Positions 20,317 through 29,666 of a stretch of 64,000 nt of DNA are shown piece by piece. Below the pieces are notes generated by a model. That model ran no database searches, was not told the DNA's origin, and worked only from the letters and a program-made list of their open reading frames with translations. Origin of the DNA: Thomasclavelia spiroformis DSM 1552 (lineage in GTDB: Bacteria; Bacillota_I; Bacilli_A; Erysipelotrichales; Coprobacillaceae); NCBI RefSeq assembly GCF_025149465.1, contig NZ_CP102275.1, forward strand, positions 1,550,001 through 1,614,000. Reading direction: 5' to 3'. Position 1 is the first letter of the stretch; every line of letters starts with the position of its first letter. A program made the translations under genes and the position numbers.

Positions 20317-20601
20317 TTATGCAGCTGGATAAACTGAAACTTGTTTTCTATCTCTTCCAAGTCTTTCGAATTTTACAATTCCATCAACTGTAGCAAATAA
20401 AGTGTCATCTCCACCTCTTCCTACATTGTTACCTGGATGGATTTTAGTTCCTCTTTGTCTATAAATAATAGATCCTGCTGTACAGAATTGCCCATCTGCT
20501 AATTTAGCTCCTAATCTTTTTGATCTAGAGTCACGACCGTTTTTAGTTGACCCTACCCCTTTTTTAGAAGCGAATAATTGTAAATCTAATTTGAACATCA
20601 T
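20317..20601 (-). CDS. rpmA: 50S ribosomal protein L27 with Prp-cleaved N-terminal extension
   Basis: Ribosomal protein near the peptidyl-transferase centre. The first residues [11 protein letters not shown] precede the mature start [14 protein letters not shown]; this is the Firmicutes-type extension that is removed by the Prp cysteine protease encoded by the next upstream gene. The rest is canonical L27 ([20 protein letters not shown]), 94 aa before processing. GGAGGT precedes the two ATG codons. Confidence 0.96.
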   Translation of the reverse strand: MMFKLDLQLFASKKGVGSTKNGRDSRSKRLGAKLADGQFCTAGSIIYRQRGTKIHPGNNVGRGGDDTLFATVDGIVKFERLGRDRKQVSVYPAA

Positions 20602-20604
20602 ATG

Positions 20605-20928
20605 TTACACCTCCACTTTAGATATCTTTATAAATTGTCCATAATCTTCAACCATAGTTTCAAATGTTGTTTCAAGCGTCTCTAGCACCACTTGACAAAC
20701 ATCATCTTTATGATCAACGACTATATTTATATAACCTTCATCAATCTCAATTTTACCTAAATGATTAGCTAAAAAACCTTTTTTAACTAACATATTCAAC
20801 ACACCAATACTAGCTGTTGAAACTCCAGCACATACTAAATCCTTGCCATATACATCACTATTAGCATGCCCAGTTACTTTAAGATTAATAATTTGATTGT
20901 CTTTTTTTTTAATTAATACATTAATCAT
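20605..20928 (-). CDS. prp: Ribosomal-processing cysteine protease Prp
   Basis: Cleaves the N-terminal extension of L27. The catalytic pair is visible as His in VTGHANSDVYG and Cys in DLVCAGVSTAS; 107 aa, the usual size (YsxB family). It overlaps rplU by 1 bp (TAATG) and lies 3 bp before rpmA, the standard rplU-prp-rpmA order. Confidence 0.95.
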   Translation of the reverse strand: MINVLIKKKDNQIINLKVTGHANSDVYGKDLVCAGVSTASIGVLNMLVKKGFLANHLGKIEIDEGYINIVVDHKDDVCQVVLETLETTFETMVEDYGQFIKISKVEV

Positions 20929-21236
20929 TATCCATTGATAGTATTGATTACTAATTTTGTATAAGGTTGTCTATGACCTTGTTTTTTATGATAATGTTTT
21001 TTAGGATTGTATTTGTAGATAACAACTTTCTTTTCTTTACCTTGTTTTTCTACAGTAGCTTCAACAGTTGCACCTTCAACATAAGGAGCACCTAATTTAG
21101 CTGTTTTATCACCTACAAATAATACTTTATCAAAAACAACTTTTTCTCCTACTTCAACATCTAATTTTTCTACAAAAATAGTATCTCCAGCTTCTACTTT
21201 AATTTGTTTTCCACCTGTTTCAATAATTGCGTACAT
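20928..21236 (-). CDS. rplU: 50S ribosomal protein L21
   Basis: Primary 23S rRNA-binding ribosomal protein, 102 aa, starting [18 protein letters not shown] and ending with the conserved [19 protein letters not shown] block. AGGAGGT precedes the ATG. It is first in the rplU-prp-rpmA operon, under an L21-leader RNA and a strong promoter. Confidence 0.97.
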   Translation of the reverse strand: MYAIIETGGKQIKVEAGDTIFVEKLDVEVGEKVVFDKVLFVGDKTAKLGAPYVEGATVEATVEKQGKEKKVVIYKYNPKKHYHKKQGHRQPYTKLVINTING

Positions 21237-21244
21237 ATCGCACC

Positions 21245-21333
21245 TCCTATAAAATTATTCTAAGACTCGCCAACCAAGGCAGCATTGCTTTAATACCTCT
21301 TATGTGCGGTTGTAGCTAGAGGTCTACAACATT
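21245..21333 (-). ncRNA. Ribosomal protein L21 leader RNA
   Basis: The roughly 90-nt untranslated region between promoter and rplU contains TGTTGTAG...CTACAACCGCACATAAGAGG and CCTTGGTTGGCGAGTC, resembling the conserved L21 leader of Firmicutes that mediates autoregulation of the operon. Identified by memory of the pattern, not by a covariance model. Confidence 0.65.
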
Positions 21334-21337
21334 TTTT

Positions 21338-21366
21338 ATTATATTGAATATGTCTAGTAAAGTCAA
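21338..21366 (-). promoter_or_regulatory. Sigma-A promoter of rplU-prp-rpmA
   Basis: TTGACT - 17 bp - TATAAT on the minus strand, near consensus. The -35 hexamer overlaps the spoIVFB stop codon. Confidence 0.88.
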
Positions 21367-22106
21367 TTAGTTTTTAAATTTTTTATTAATTTTTCTAACA
21401 TTTGATTTTCTTTAAAAGTATAGCCATCAATTACATAAACATTATTGTATGGTCGATAAAAACAAATTTTTTTATTTATTTTATAAAGCTTATAATCATT
21501 TCCTTCTAATCTTTTTAAAAACAAACGAATAATCATAAACCTAAATTCTTTAATATATTCATAATTAGCATACAACAAATAAAAATAAACAAGTAAATAA
21601 CTCATCTCATTATATAATACAATCAGTATTGATAATGATAACAAAGATATTTTTATTTGTAGTTTAATTGCTTGATAATAATCTCTAAAAAGCGATAATA
21701 GTAATAATATTATTTTAGATCCATCTAACGGATATATTGGTAATAAATTAAATACAAATACTAATTTATTAACTTCTAACAAATAAGAACTGTCAGTAAA
21801 TATTTTAATAATAATATGAAGCGGTAAATGAACTGATAAACCACCTAATAACATAATTAATTCTTGACAAATATGATGCAAGCCAAAGTCATTAAGACTT
21901 AAAAATGCCCCAAATGGAAATATTTCCACTTTATCAATTTCAAATTTAAATTTTTTTGCGAAATAATAATGACCATATTCATGAATACATACAATTACTA
22001 ACGCACTAAAATATCGATAAAAATCATTATTTACAATACTTACAAAAAGATAGACCAAAGTAAAAGGATGGACATACCAATCACTCCATCCTTTGATACT
22101 CTTCAT
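21363..22106 (-). CDS. spoIVFB: Stage IV sporulation intramembrane metalloprotease SpoIVFB
   Basis: Site-2-type protease that in B. subtilis releases pro-sigma-K in the mother cell. The zinc motif is IHEYGH and the third-ligand motif NLLPIYPLDGSKI; several membrane helices precede a C-terminal cytosolic tail. The longest frame starts at 22133, but the ATG at 22106 (MKSIKGWSDW), with AAAGAGA upstream and a shorter overlap with spoIVFA, is more likely (about 247 aa). Position between spoIVFA and rplU matches B. subtilis. Confidence 0.88.
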   Translation of the reverse strand: MKSIKGWSDWYVHPFTLVYLFVSIVNNDFYRYFSALVIVCIHEYGHYYFAKKFKFEIDKVEIFPFGAFLSLNDFGLHHICQELIMLLGGLSVHLPLHIIIKIFTDSSYLLEVNKLVFVFNLLPIYPLDGSKIILLLLSLFRDYYQAIKLQIKISLLSLSILIVLYNEMSYLLVYFYLLYANYEYIKEFRFMIIRLFLKRLEGNDYKLYKINKKICFYRPYNNVYVIDGYTFKENQMLEKLIKNLKTN

Positions 22107-22647
22107 AACTAATCTCTTTACCCAAATATTCAAATTTTAAAATGAACTTCTCATTATAACTACCTAGTACCATCCCTTGATCAATTTCATCATATAAGCC
22201 TACCATTACATTATCAATTTCACTATAAGTAATCTCCACACCCTTTTTACTTAAAACAATTACATATTTTCCATCACTACCTATTTCAATAACTCTACCT
22301 GCTTCAAGATTTAAAACCTGATTACTATTATTAGTATAATAATTTCCATCAAGATGTTCATAATTTATTTCACTAGATGTAGTAATTGCATCATCAGGTA
22401 AAAACGATAATAATGAATCAGATAACCAGCTAGTAACTTTTTTATAGTTTGCATCATTTAACACCAAATCTTTAATTTTTGTATTAGGATTTAATTTTAC
22501 ATATGACATCGACACTAAAACAACTAAAATAACAACCATAAACTTAATCATAAAATTATAAAAACGTTTAAAATTATCATCATTTAATGGATATTTAGTC
22601 CCTTTTCGTTTTTGCATGCGCTTCCTTATCTCATCAAGATCACTCAT
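22081..22647 (-). CDS. spoIVFA: SpoIVFA-like regulator of SpoIVFB
   Basis: Membrane protein with a cytosolic N-terminal basic segment (RKRMQKRKGTK), one transmembrane helix (MIKFMVVILVVLVSMSYV) and a C-terminal M23-like beta domain (AGRVIEIGSDGKYVIVLSKKG) lacking zinc ligands. In B. subtilis SpoIVFA holds SpoIVFB inhibited until a signal arrives from the forespore. Assignment rests on architecture and on its place directly before spoIVFB; 188 aa. Confidence 0.8.
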   Translation of the reverse strand: MSDLDEIRKRMQKRKGTKYPLNDDNFKRFYNFMIKFMVVILVVLVSMSYVKLNPNTKIKDLVLNDANYKKVTSWLSDSLLSFLPDDAITTSSEINYEHLDGNYYTNNSNQVLNLEAGRVIEIGSDGKYVIVLSKKGVEITYSEIDNVMVGLYDEIDQGMVLGSYNEKFILKFEYLGKEISYEEYQRME

Positions 22648-22695
22648 CTTATCACCTAATTCATTATATGAATTTTATTAGATTAAAGACGTTAA

Positions 22696-23475
22696 TTATG
22701 TATTAAAAATTCGACGAATAAAACTCTTTTTACGATATTTTAAATACGGAACTTGTTTACCTAACAAACGATTAGCAATATTTAAAAAGCAATTATGCAA
22801 CATATGATGTTCATTTAAAAAAATTGGTACACCACGATTATTTGCTTCAATCATATCATGGCTATCATAAACAATTCCAAGTAACGGCAATGATAACATT
22901 TCTTTAGCATCTTCAATCATTAAAGAACGATTACTATCAATATCATCAAGATTAACTTTATTAACTATCATATTAATTGTATTGATACCTTTTTTCATTA
23001 ATAAACCAACTACGCGATCAGCATCACGCAAAGAAGAAACATCAAGGTTTACAACAACAATTGCTTCACTTGCTAAAGATGAAGAATATTCAAAACCTTT
23101 TTCAACTCCAGCTGGACTATCTACAATAATAAAATCAAAATCTTTACTCAATCTTTCTATTAAAGCATTCATTATTTCAGTATCTAAATTTTCAAATGAT
23201 AAAGATTTACATGAAGGTAATAAACTAAGTCCGGCAATTCGTTTATCTTTAACTAATACTTGCTCAATTGTACAACGGCCCTCTACTACATCATTTAAAT
23301 CATAAACAACACGATTTTCCAACCCCATCATCACATCAAGATTTTTCAATCCAAAATCACCATCAATCAAACAAACTTTAAATTTACTAAAAGCTAAAGC
23401 ACTAGCAACATTAACACTAACACTACTTTTACCTACCCCACCTTTACCAGAAGTAACTACAATAACTCTAGACAT
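22696..23475 (-). CDS. minD: Septum site-determining ATPase MinD
   Basis: Membrane-bound ParA-type ATPase that recruits MinC to block polar division. Deviant Walker A SGKGGVGKSS near the N-terminus, IDGDFGLKNLD, DSPAG switch II, and a short C-terminal basic amphipathic stretch (RKKSFIRRIFNT) suited for membrane binding; 259 aa. Overlaps minC by 8 bp. Confidence 0.96.
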   Translation of the reverse strand: MSRVIVVTSGKGGVGKSSVSVNVASALAFSKFKVCLIDGDFGLKNLDVMMGLENRVVYDLNDVVEGRCTIEQVLVKDKRIAGLSLLPSCKSLSFENLDTEIMNALIERLSKDFDFIIVDSPAGVEKGFEYSSSLASEAIVVVNLDVSSLRDADRVVGLLMKKGINTINMIVNKVNLDDIDSNRSLMIEDAKEMLSLPLLGIVYDSHDMIEANNRGVPIFLNEHHMLHNCFLNIANRLLGKQVPYLKYRKKSFIRRIFNT

Positions 23476-24043
23476 AAATCATGTCCCCCTTATCTAAAAA
23501 TATTTCACTGTCTTTATAATAAAGCATTGTAAGTTCAAAACTTGTATAACTCTGTCGAGAAACCCCATTAATTCTAATATGAGCATTTTTAAAACATTGT
23601 CCACTAATTCTTGAATTAGGTGTCATCCCTTCAACAAAGCCACTTACACGCCCCATAACATACAATTTACCACTAAAACGAACAATTGCCCCAGGATTAA
23701 TTTGACCAATAATTAATGCATCCTGATCAATTTTCAATACTTCTCCAGAATGAATTGTTTTATTAATTATTTTAATTTTATTTTTAGGTTCTTTTTTAAT
23801 CATATTGATTCCATCAAATAACAATACTTGTTTTTCAAACAACAAATCCAATAAACATGTTAATTCACGAACACTCAAAATTCGACTTTTAAAATCAAAA
23901 AAAGCCTTTGGATAAAAACCATTACTTTTAAATAATGGTGAATCCAAAAGACTTTCTAGTTCTTTTATTAAATTATTAAATTCTTGACTATCATCTAAAA
24001 CAAACACTAGATGACCACTAACTCCTTTTACTTTGATATGCAT
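23468..24043 (-). CDS. minC: Septum site-determining protein MinC
   Basis: FtsZ assembly inhibitor. The C-terminal beta-helix domain is recognisable in HSGEVLKIDQDALIIGQINPGA, LYVMGRVSGF and AHIRINGVSRQSY. The N-terminal domain is divergent but of normal length (191 aa in total). The start overlaps mreD by 26 bp with GAGGGA just upstream. Operon mreC-mreD-minC-minD as in bacilli. Confidence 0.9.
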   Translation of the reverse strand: MHIKVKGVSGHLVFVLDDSQEFNNLIKELESLLDSPLFKSNGFYPKAFFDFKSRILSVRELTCLLDLLFEKQVLLFDGINMIKKEPKNKIKIINKTIHSGEVLKIDQDALIIGQINPGAIVRFSGKLYVMGRVSGFVEGMTPNSRISGQCFKNAHIRINGVSRQSYTSFELTMLYYKDSEIFLDKGDMIYV

Positions 24044-24551
24044 TGACTTTTCCCTCGAATCCTAATTTTTTATGGATAAAATACACTGGAGCAATCAATA
24101 CTAAATTAAATAACACCGTTGGTAACAAGCGATTTTTCAAAAAGATAACAATTGAAAGCTGCGTAATATTAGTTATCCACATCAACCAATATAACACAAC
24201 TTCTTGCACGATTATTGTCACAATTACGGCGATAAACATCTCTAATAACGTAAAAGTTGCTAATTTTGTATACTTTTTTCCTAAAAAAGCATACATACAA
24301 TACAATAAAACATAAATCAATAAACTATTTGCATAAACGATAGCATAATACAAACCAGATACCGTTGCAAATATGTAACGATGTTCATTTCCAATCGTAT
24401 TATTTAAAAGTGTAAACATCATTAAACTAATATAAGGAATAATCGTAATTCCTGATTTATCAAAATTAAATGGAAGATAATAGCTTATTACACTATCAAT
24501 AATAAAACTAAGTGCCATCACTAAATAATAACGATATAGTTTTTTATTCAT
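24018..24551 (-). CDS. mreD: Rod shape-determining protein MreD
   Basis: Polytopic membrane protein of the elongasome, with five to six hydrophobic helices and few charged residues (177 aa from the chosen start). AGAGGA seven bases before the ATG at 24551 favours that start over the one at 24581. It overlaps mreC by 8 bp and minC by 26 bp. MreD is poorly conserved, so the identification leans on topology and gene order. Confidence 0.85.
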   Translation of the reverse strand: MNKKLYRYYLVMALSFIIDSVISYYLPFNFDKSGITIIPYISLMMFTLLNNTIGNEHRYIFATVSGLYYAIVYANSLLIYVLLYCMYAFLGKKYTKLATFTLLEMFIAVIVTIIVQEVVLYWLMWITNITQLSIVIFLKNRLLPTVLFNLVLIAPVYFIHKKLGFEGKVNAYQSKRS

Positions 24552-25398
24552 TATTATTTCCTCTAAAAACAACCGAAACATATGTTAAATCACTAAAATC
24601 TTCAGCCGGTTTAACTTTAAGCGTCTTCGTTGTTCCATCACTAGAAACATCCATCCCCTCAGCAACACCGATATAGATTCCTTTAGGGGCTTTTTGATCT
24701 CCACCTAATCCCGAAGTAATAACATTAGCATTAGGCTCAAGTTTATCAATATTGCTTAATAATGTTACTTCATAACACTTACTTTCTACATCATAACCTT
24801 TTAATAAACCATATGCATTTTGATCACCATTCATAATTTGTACTGGTAAATCAGAAACTGGTTTTTCAGCTGTCAATAATTGAACCGTAGAACTTACTTC
24901 TGTAACAGAAGTAACTTTTCCAATCATTCCTTTAGAAGCAACAACAACCATATCTTCCTTTACACCTGCCATACTTCCTAAATCAATGGTAATTTCATTT
25001 GTCCAATTACTTGCATCACGTGAAATAACAGTAGCTGTTTTAACATTATAATCAGTTGTAAGTTCCTTTAAATCTAAAGCCTTTTTTAAATCATCTATTT
25101 CATTAGATAAAACATTTGTATTAACTTCCACACTAGCGTAAGCTGCCAATTGTTCTCTTAAAATCTTATTTTCATCATAAACATCTTTTAATTCGTTATA
25201 TTCATTAAATAAATTACTTATAAACTCAATTGGTTTTTTAATTACATAGTACTCTACTACAGCTACTGTATCACTTATCATTCTTTCAATTCCCCACTGT
25301 GTTCGTGAAAAAATTAATGAAATACTTGAAAAAACAATAATTGTAACTGTAATAATTAAAATGATCTTTCTATTTCTTTGCTTCTTTCGATTATTCAA
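24544..25398 (-). CDS. mreC: Rod shape-determining protein MreC (TTG start)
   Basis: Periplasm-facing scaffold linking MreB filaments to peptidoglycan synthases. N-terminal membrane helix (KIILIITVTIIVFSSISLIF), coiled coil (NELKDVYDENKILREQLAAY) and two beta-barrel domains with VISRDASNWTNEITIDLG and VITSGLGGDQKAPKGIYIG; 284 aa. The start is TTG at 25398 after GAGGTGATAA; the next Met is residue 40, inside the extracytoplasmic part, so TTG initiation is needed. mreB is not adjacent. Confidence 0.93.
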   Translation of the reverse strand: MNNRKKQRNRKIILIITVTIIVFSSISLIFSRTQWGIERMISDTVAVVEYYVIKKPIEFISNLFNEYNELKDVYDENKILREQLAAYASVEVNTNVLSNEIDDLKKALDLKELTTDYNVKTATVISRDASNWTNEITIDLGSMAGVKEDMVVVASKGMIGKVTSVTEVSSTVQLLTAEKPVSDLPVQIMNGDQNAYGLLKGYDVESKCYEVTLLSNIDKLEPNANVITSGLGGDQKAPKGIYIGVAEGMDVSSDGTTKTLKVKPAEDFSDLTYVSVVFRGNNNE

Positions 25399-25456
25399 AT
25401 TATCACCTCACACGTACATTCATTATAAGGCATTAATATAAAATAATCAATTAACT

Positions 25457-26134
25457 TTAGACTTCAATAATTTCTTTTGATGCAAAACTATAAAATTTAT
25501 TTCTACCAATAATTAAATGATCAACAATTTCAATTTCTAATTCCTCAGCCATCCGATACAATCGTTTAGTTATTTCAATATCTTCAAAAGAGGGCTTTGG
25601 ATTACCTGAGGGATGGTTATGAATCACCATAATCCTACTACTACCACAAATTAATGCTTCTTTAAATATTTCTCTACCACTAATAATTGAAATATTATTA
25701 CTACCAATAAAAACCGTTTTTTCTTTCATTACTTCTAATTTAGAATTTAAACATAAAATGATAACATGTTCTTGCTGTTCAAACATCAGCTTATCTTTAA
25801 CTAAATAATATCCATCTTTAGGTTCTTTAATAACCGTCTGTTCCTTTTGAATTCCTTTGATTCTTTTTGTAAGCTCGATTACAGCAAGGATACTAATTGC
25901 TTTAGCCTTTTTTATTCCATTGATAGAAACTAGCTGATGATATGTGACATCTTTTAAATATGACAAACCGCCCACTTCATTAATAACCCGCTGTGCTAAC
26001 TGTAATGCTGATTCTTTTTTACTACCCGTTCGTAATATCAATGCTAATAATTCATTATTAGTTAAACTATCAATCCCATAATAATAGGCTTTTTCACGAG
26101 GGCGTTCTTTTTCAGGATAATTTTTTATTTTCAT
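25457..26134 (-). CDS. radC: RadC family protein (JAMM domain)
   Basis: 225-aa protein with an N-terminal helix-hairpin-helix region (LTNNELLALILRTGSK, LVSINGIKKAKAISILAV) and a C-terminal JAMM metal site (VIHNHPSGNPKPSFEDIEITKRL). It is conserved in bacteria; a direct repair role is doubtful and its reaction is unknown. Overlaps the upstream SPOR gene by ATGA, so the two are co-translated. In B. subtilis maf lies between spoIIB and radC; here it is absent. Confidence 0.92.
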   Translation of the reverse strand: MKIKNYPEKERPREKAYYYGIDSLTNNELLALILRTGSKKESALQLAQRVINEVGGLSYLKDVTYHQLVSINGIKKAKAISILAVIELTKRIKGIQKEQTVIKEPKDGYYLVKDKLMFEQQEHVIILCLNSKLEVMKEKTVFIGSNNISIISGREIFKEALICGSSRIMVIHNHPSGNPKPSFEDIEITKRLYRMAEELEIEIVDHLIIGRNKFYSFASKEIIEV

Positions 26135-26517
26135 GAGCTCAATTCTTTAATAATTGCTTCATAATTTTGTTGTTCAATATCATCTTTTAGTTCATTAGAA
26201 AATTTAACTTGTTTAATTACACATGTAATACCTTGTTCACTAATACCATTACCCATAGTCTTTGCCTCCTGTTCATTTAAAAATACTCCAGCTATAACTA
26301 CAAAGTTATTATCTTTTTGATATTTGTAATTTGGTTGTTTTAAATTTGTTAACTGATTAATCATCTCATTGGCATTTTCTTCTTGCTTATATATTCCTAC
26401 TTGAACTATGTAAGCATCAATTTCACTTTCAAGTGATGAAAAAACTTTTAAATAAAATCCACCAAATAATATCGACAACCCAACTGCACTAACTATTGCT
26501 AATCTAATTATCTTCAT
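26131..26517 (-). CDS. SPOR-domain membrane protein, SpoIIB-like
   Basis: 128-aa protein with a single N-terminal membrane helix (LAIVSAVGLSILFGGFYL) and a SPOR-like domain (DAYIVQVGIYKQEENANEMINQL ... FVVIAGVFLNEQEAKTM). SPOR domains bind denuded peptidoglycan at septa. Its place before radC equals that of spoIIB, a septal peptidoglycan protein used in engulfment, but it is much shorter than B. subtilis SpoIIB. TGGAGGT precedes the ATG. Function is inferred from domain and synteny. Confidence 0.75.
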   Translation of the reverse strand: MKIIRLAIVSAVGLSILFGGFYLKVFSSLESEIDAYIVQVGIYKQEENANEMINQLTNLKQPNYKYQKDNNFVVIAGVFLNEQEAKTMGNGISEQGITCVIKQVKFSNELKDDIEQQNYEAIIKELSS

Positions 26518-26554
26518 ATTCTACCTCCAATAAAAGAATATGCTCATAATTATA

Positions 26555-26584
26555 AAATATGAAAGGCTAATAGCCTTTCATATT
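26555..26584 (-). terminator. Terminator of the GG-leader peptide genes
   Basis: ATATGAAAGGCTA / TAGCCTTTCATAT, a 13-bp perfect stem overlapping the last stop codon, followed on the minus strand by TTTTATAATT. With the valS terminator upstream it bounds a two-gene unit. Confidence 0.7.
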
Positions 26585-26726
26585 AGCGATTTCGTGTAAT
26601 AGAATAATGAGTTTTAATTAATCTTGCAGTATTTAATCCCGCAACAACAGCAGCTATAGTAATAATAAATGGTAAAGCAAATCCACCATTAGTTTCTTTT
26701 TGTATACTGATTGGTAATTCTTTCAT
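26583..26726 (-). CDS. Small double-glycine-leader peptide 2 (bacteriocin-like)
   Basis: 47-aa peptide. Residues 1-15 (MKELPISIQKETNGG) resemble a double-glycine leader. The presumed cargo, residues 16-47, has a hydrophobic stretch (FALPFIITIAAVVAGL) followed by a basic tail (ARLIKTHYSITRNR). The leader aligns residue by residue with that of the upstream gene (M-x-E-L-x-x-S-x-Q-x-E-x-x-G-G). GGAGAT lies 4 bases before the ATG, inside the end of the upstream gene. No C39-peptidase exporter or immunity gene is adjacent. Could be one half of a two-peptide bacteriocin or a signalling peptide; unproven. Confidence 0.65.
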   Translation of the reverse strand: MKELPISIQKETNGGFALPFIITIAAVVAGLNTARLIKTHYSITRNR

Positions 26727-26727
26727 A

Positions 26728-26886
26728 CTATCTCCATTCAATTGAAATAATTCTTGGAATTGAAATTCTTCCTGCTGAAGATCTTACCATTTTATAAACC
26801 GCCGCCCCAATTACAACACAAAAAACTACTGTTCCTATTCCACCGCCAGAAATCTCCATTTGACTACTTAATTGCAATTCATTCAT
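26728..26886 (-). CDS. Small double-glycine-leader peptide 1 (bacteriocin-like)
   Basis: 52-aa peptide. Residues 1-15 (MNELQLSSQMEISGG) form a leader like LSxxEMxxISGG of class II bacteriocins. The cargo has a hydrophobic helix (GIGTVVFCVVIGAAVYKMV) and a basic C-terminal part (RSSAGRISIPRIISIEWR). AAGGAGG lies 13 bases before the ATG, longer than ideal; the only other in-frame codon start is blocked by a TGA. It occupies the folC/comC position between valS and the SPOR gene. Export partner not in the window. Confidence 0.65.
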   Translation of the reverse strand: MNELQLSSQMEISGGGIGTVVFCVVIGAAVYKMVRSSAGRISIPRIISIEWR

Positions 26887-26982
26887 TCTCGTCTTTCATC
26901 CTCCTTTTATTTCAAGGCCACACATCCACTAAACCTCTTATTATCTTTTACAATTAAAATAATTTTTTTACTACAAAAATAT

Positions 26983-27009
26983 AAAAAAACCATTAACAAA
27001 TGTTAATGG
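26983..27009 (-). terminator. Terminator of valS
   Basis: CCATTAACA / TGTTAATGG stem followed on the minus strand by seven Ts. It separates valS from the small peptide genes. Confidence 0.82.
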
Positions 27010-27018
27010 CTTAATAAA

Positions 27019-29643
27019 TTACATCGTATCTAATTTTTCTTTAACTGCGTCATATTTTGATTGATAATCAGCTAATTTCTTTCTTTCTAATTCAACTTTT
27101 TCTTTTGGTGCTTTAGAAACAAATTTTTCATTAGCTAACATATTTTGACAACGTTTAATTTCTCCTTCAAGTTTACTTAATTGAGCTTGTAACTTTTCTT
27201 TTTCAGCATCTTTATCAATATAATCACCTAATTCTATTAATAAAGAATTACCACCTTTAATTGTAATATTTGCTACTTCACCAGTTGCTTTTAAATTGTA
27301 ACCTGAACAAATTGCATTACATAATTTTTTAATATATGGTAAACATTGGTCCATTAAACTTTCTAACTGACTATCTTTTGTATCAATAATATATGCAACT
27401 TCAATTGCATTTTTAATTGTATATTGACTTCTAATTTCACGAATTCCTTTAACAATATCAATTAAATATGTAAATTGATCATTAATTTGTTCATCATTAA
27501 AATCTTCATTTACTTCTGGCCATGAAGCAATACAAATAGATTCTTCAAGATGTGGAATTGCTTGGAAAATTTCCTCAGTTACAAATGGCATAAATGGATG
27601 TAACATCTTTACAATAGCATTTAAAACATATACTAAAGTATTCAAACTTGCTTGTTTTTCAACTTCATTTTCACTATTTAAATGAACTTTAGTTAATTCA
27701 ATATACCAAGAACAAAAATCATCCCAGATAAATTTATATAACTCTGTTCCAACATTAACAAATTCAAATTTATCCATATTAATATCTACTTCTCTAATCA
27801 CTTCATTTAAGCGATTTAAAATCCACTTATCACATAAATTTAAATTGTCAAATGTTAAATCTTCATACTTCATCGATTCATCAATATTCATTAAAACAAA
27901 TCTAGCGCTGTTCCAAATTTTATTAATAAAATTCCATGAAGATTCTAGCTTTTCAGGAATATAGCGTAAATCCATTCCTGGTGCCGAATTTGTTGTTAAA
28001 AAGAATCTAAGCGTATCAGCTCCATATTCATCAATAACATCCATTGGATCAACACCATTACCTAAAGACTTAGACATTTTACGTCCTTGTTCATCACGAA
28101 TCAAACCATGAATCAATACATTTTCAAATGGTCTTTGATCAGTAAAGTGTAATGATTGGAAAATCATTCTACTTACCCAGAAAAAGATAATATCATAACC
28201 AGTTACTAAAGTATTAGTTGGGAAATAGCGTTTAAATAACTCACTATCTTCATTTGGCCAACCTAAAGTTGAAAATGGCCAAAGTGCACTAGAGAACCAA
28301 GTATCTAAAACATCTTCATCTTGTTTCCAATTTTCAATATCTTTAGGAGGTTGTTTACCTACATAAACTTCTCCAGTTTCTTTATGATACCAAGCAGGTA
28401 CTTGATGACCCCACCATAATTGACGAGAAATACACCAATCTTCAATATTTTCCATCCATTGATTGAATGTTTTTTCAAAACGTTCTGGAACAAAATTTAC
28501 TTTAGAATCTTTTAATTGATTATCTAGAGCCATCTTAGCTAGAGGTTTCATTTTTACAAACCATTGTTTAGATAAATATGGTTCAACAATAGCATTACTT
28601 CTTTCAGAATGTCCAACTTGATGCATATGTTTTTCAATATGATCAACGATTCCATTAGCTTCAAAATCAGCAACTAACGCTTTACGACATTCAAAACGAT
28701 CCATTCCTTGATATTTATTTGCTAATTCATTCATTGTTCCATCATCATTCATACAAATTGGCATATCTAAATTATATTTTTTAGCTAAAGCAAAGTCATT
28801 AGGATCATGAGCTGGCGTACATTTCATAACTGCTGTTCCAAATGACATATCAATATAACTATCAGCCATAATTGGTAAAGGTTCTCCATTAGCTGGATTA
28901 ATTGCCTTTTTACCTACTAAATGCGTATATCTTGTATCATCAGGGTGAACAAAAATTGCTTGATCGGCAAACATTGTTTCAGGACGGGTTGTTGCAATGA
29001 CTAATTCTTCATCACTATCAACAATTTTATATTTGAAATAATACATTGCCCCTTCAATTTCTTTATGAATAACTTCAATATTACTTAATGCCGTACGTTG
29101 CATGGGATCCCAGTTAATGATTCTTTTACCTTGGTAAATCAATCCCTCATTATATAATTTAACAAATACTTCTTTAACCGCTTCACTTAATCCTTCATCT
29201 AAAGTAAAACGTTCTTTAGAATAATCAAGTGATAAACCTAATTTTTCCCATTGACTACGAATAATTGAGGCATATTCTTCTTTCCAAGACCATGCTTTTT
29301 TTAAAAATCCTTCTCTTCCTAAATCATAACGAGAAACACCTTCTTCTTGCATTCTAGCCTCTACTTTTGCTTGAGTGGCAATTCCAGCATGATCCATTCC
29401 TGGAAGCCATAAAGCATCATATCCTTGCATTCTTTTATAGCGAATGATCATATCCTGTAATGTAGTATCCCAAGCATGACCTAAATGTAATTTACCAGTT
29501 ACATTAGGTGGGGGAATAACGATAGAATATGGTTTTTTGCTTGTATCACCTGCTTCAAAATATTTTTTTTCAATCCACTTACGATATTTTCCTTCTTCTA
29601 CTTTATGATGATTATACTTTGGTTCTAATTGCTTTTTCATCAT
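27019..29643 (-). CDS. valS: Valyl-tRNA synthetase
   Basis: Class I aminoacyl-tRNA synthetase charging tRNA-Val and editing threonine. HIGH motif in [16 protein letters not shown], the CP1 editing domain, the KMSKS signature [10 protein letters not shown], the anticodon-binding domain and a C-terminal coiled-coil arm. The longest frame starts at 29655, but GGAGG lies six bases before the ATG at 29643. Controlled by a T-box leader; gene order spoVID-ysxE-valS as in B. subtilis. Confidence 0.97.
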   Translation of the reverse strand: MMKKQLEPKYNHHKVEEGKYRKWIEKKYFEAGDTSKKPYSIVIPPPNVTGKLHLGHAWDTTLQDMIIRYKRMQGYDALWLPGMDHAGIATQAKVEARMQEEGVSRYDLGREGFLKKAWSWKEEYASIIRSQWEKLGLSLDYSKERFTLDEGLSEAVKEVFVKLYNEGLIYQGKRIINWDPMQRTALSNIEVIHKEIEGAMYYFKYKIVDSDEELVIATTRPETMFADQAIFVHPDDTRYTHLVGKKAINPANGEPLPIMADSYIDMSFGTAVMKCTPAHDPNDFALAKKYNLDMPICMNDDGTMNELANKYQGMDRFECRKALVADFEANGIVDHIEKHMHQVGHSERSNAIVEPYLSKQWFVKMKPLAKMALDNQLKDSKVNFVPERFEKTFNQWMENIEDWCISRQLWWGHQVPAWYHKETGEVYVGKQPPKDIENWKQDEDVLDTWFSSALWPFSTLGWPNEDSELFKRYFPTNTLVTGYDIIFFWVSRMIFQSLHFTDQRPFENVLIHGLIRDEQGRKMSKSLGNGVDPMDVIDEYGADTLRFFLTTNSAPGMDLRYIPEKLESSWNFINKIWNSARFVLMNIDESMKYEDLTFDNLNLCDKWILNRLNEVIREVDINMDKFEFVNVGTELYKFIWDDFCSWYIELTKVHLNSENEVEKQASLNTLVYVLNAIVKMLHPFMPFVTEEIFQAIPHLEESICIASWPEVNEDFNDEQINDQFTYLIDIVKGIREIRSQYTIKNAIEVAYIIDTKDSQLESLMDQCLPYIKKLCNAICSGYNLKATGEVANITIKGGNSLLIELGDYIDKDAEKEKLQAQLSKLEGEIKRCQNMLANEKFVSKAPKEKVELERKKLADYQSKYDAVKEKLDTM

Positions 29644-29666
29644 TTTTACCTCCATATTTTTAATAA

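Noticed and set aside
26754-26957. Plus-strand 67-codon frame over the small peptide genes
   Set aside because: Antisense to the two GG-leader peptides, which have ribosome sites, matched leaders and bounding terminators.
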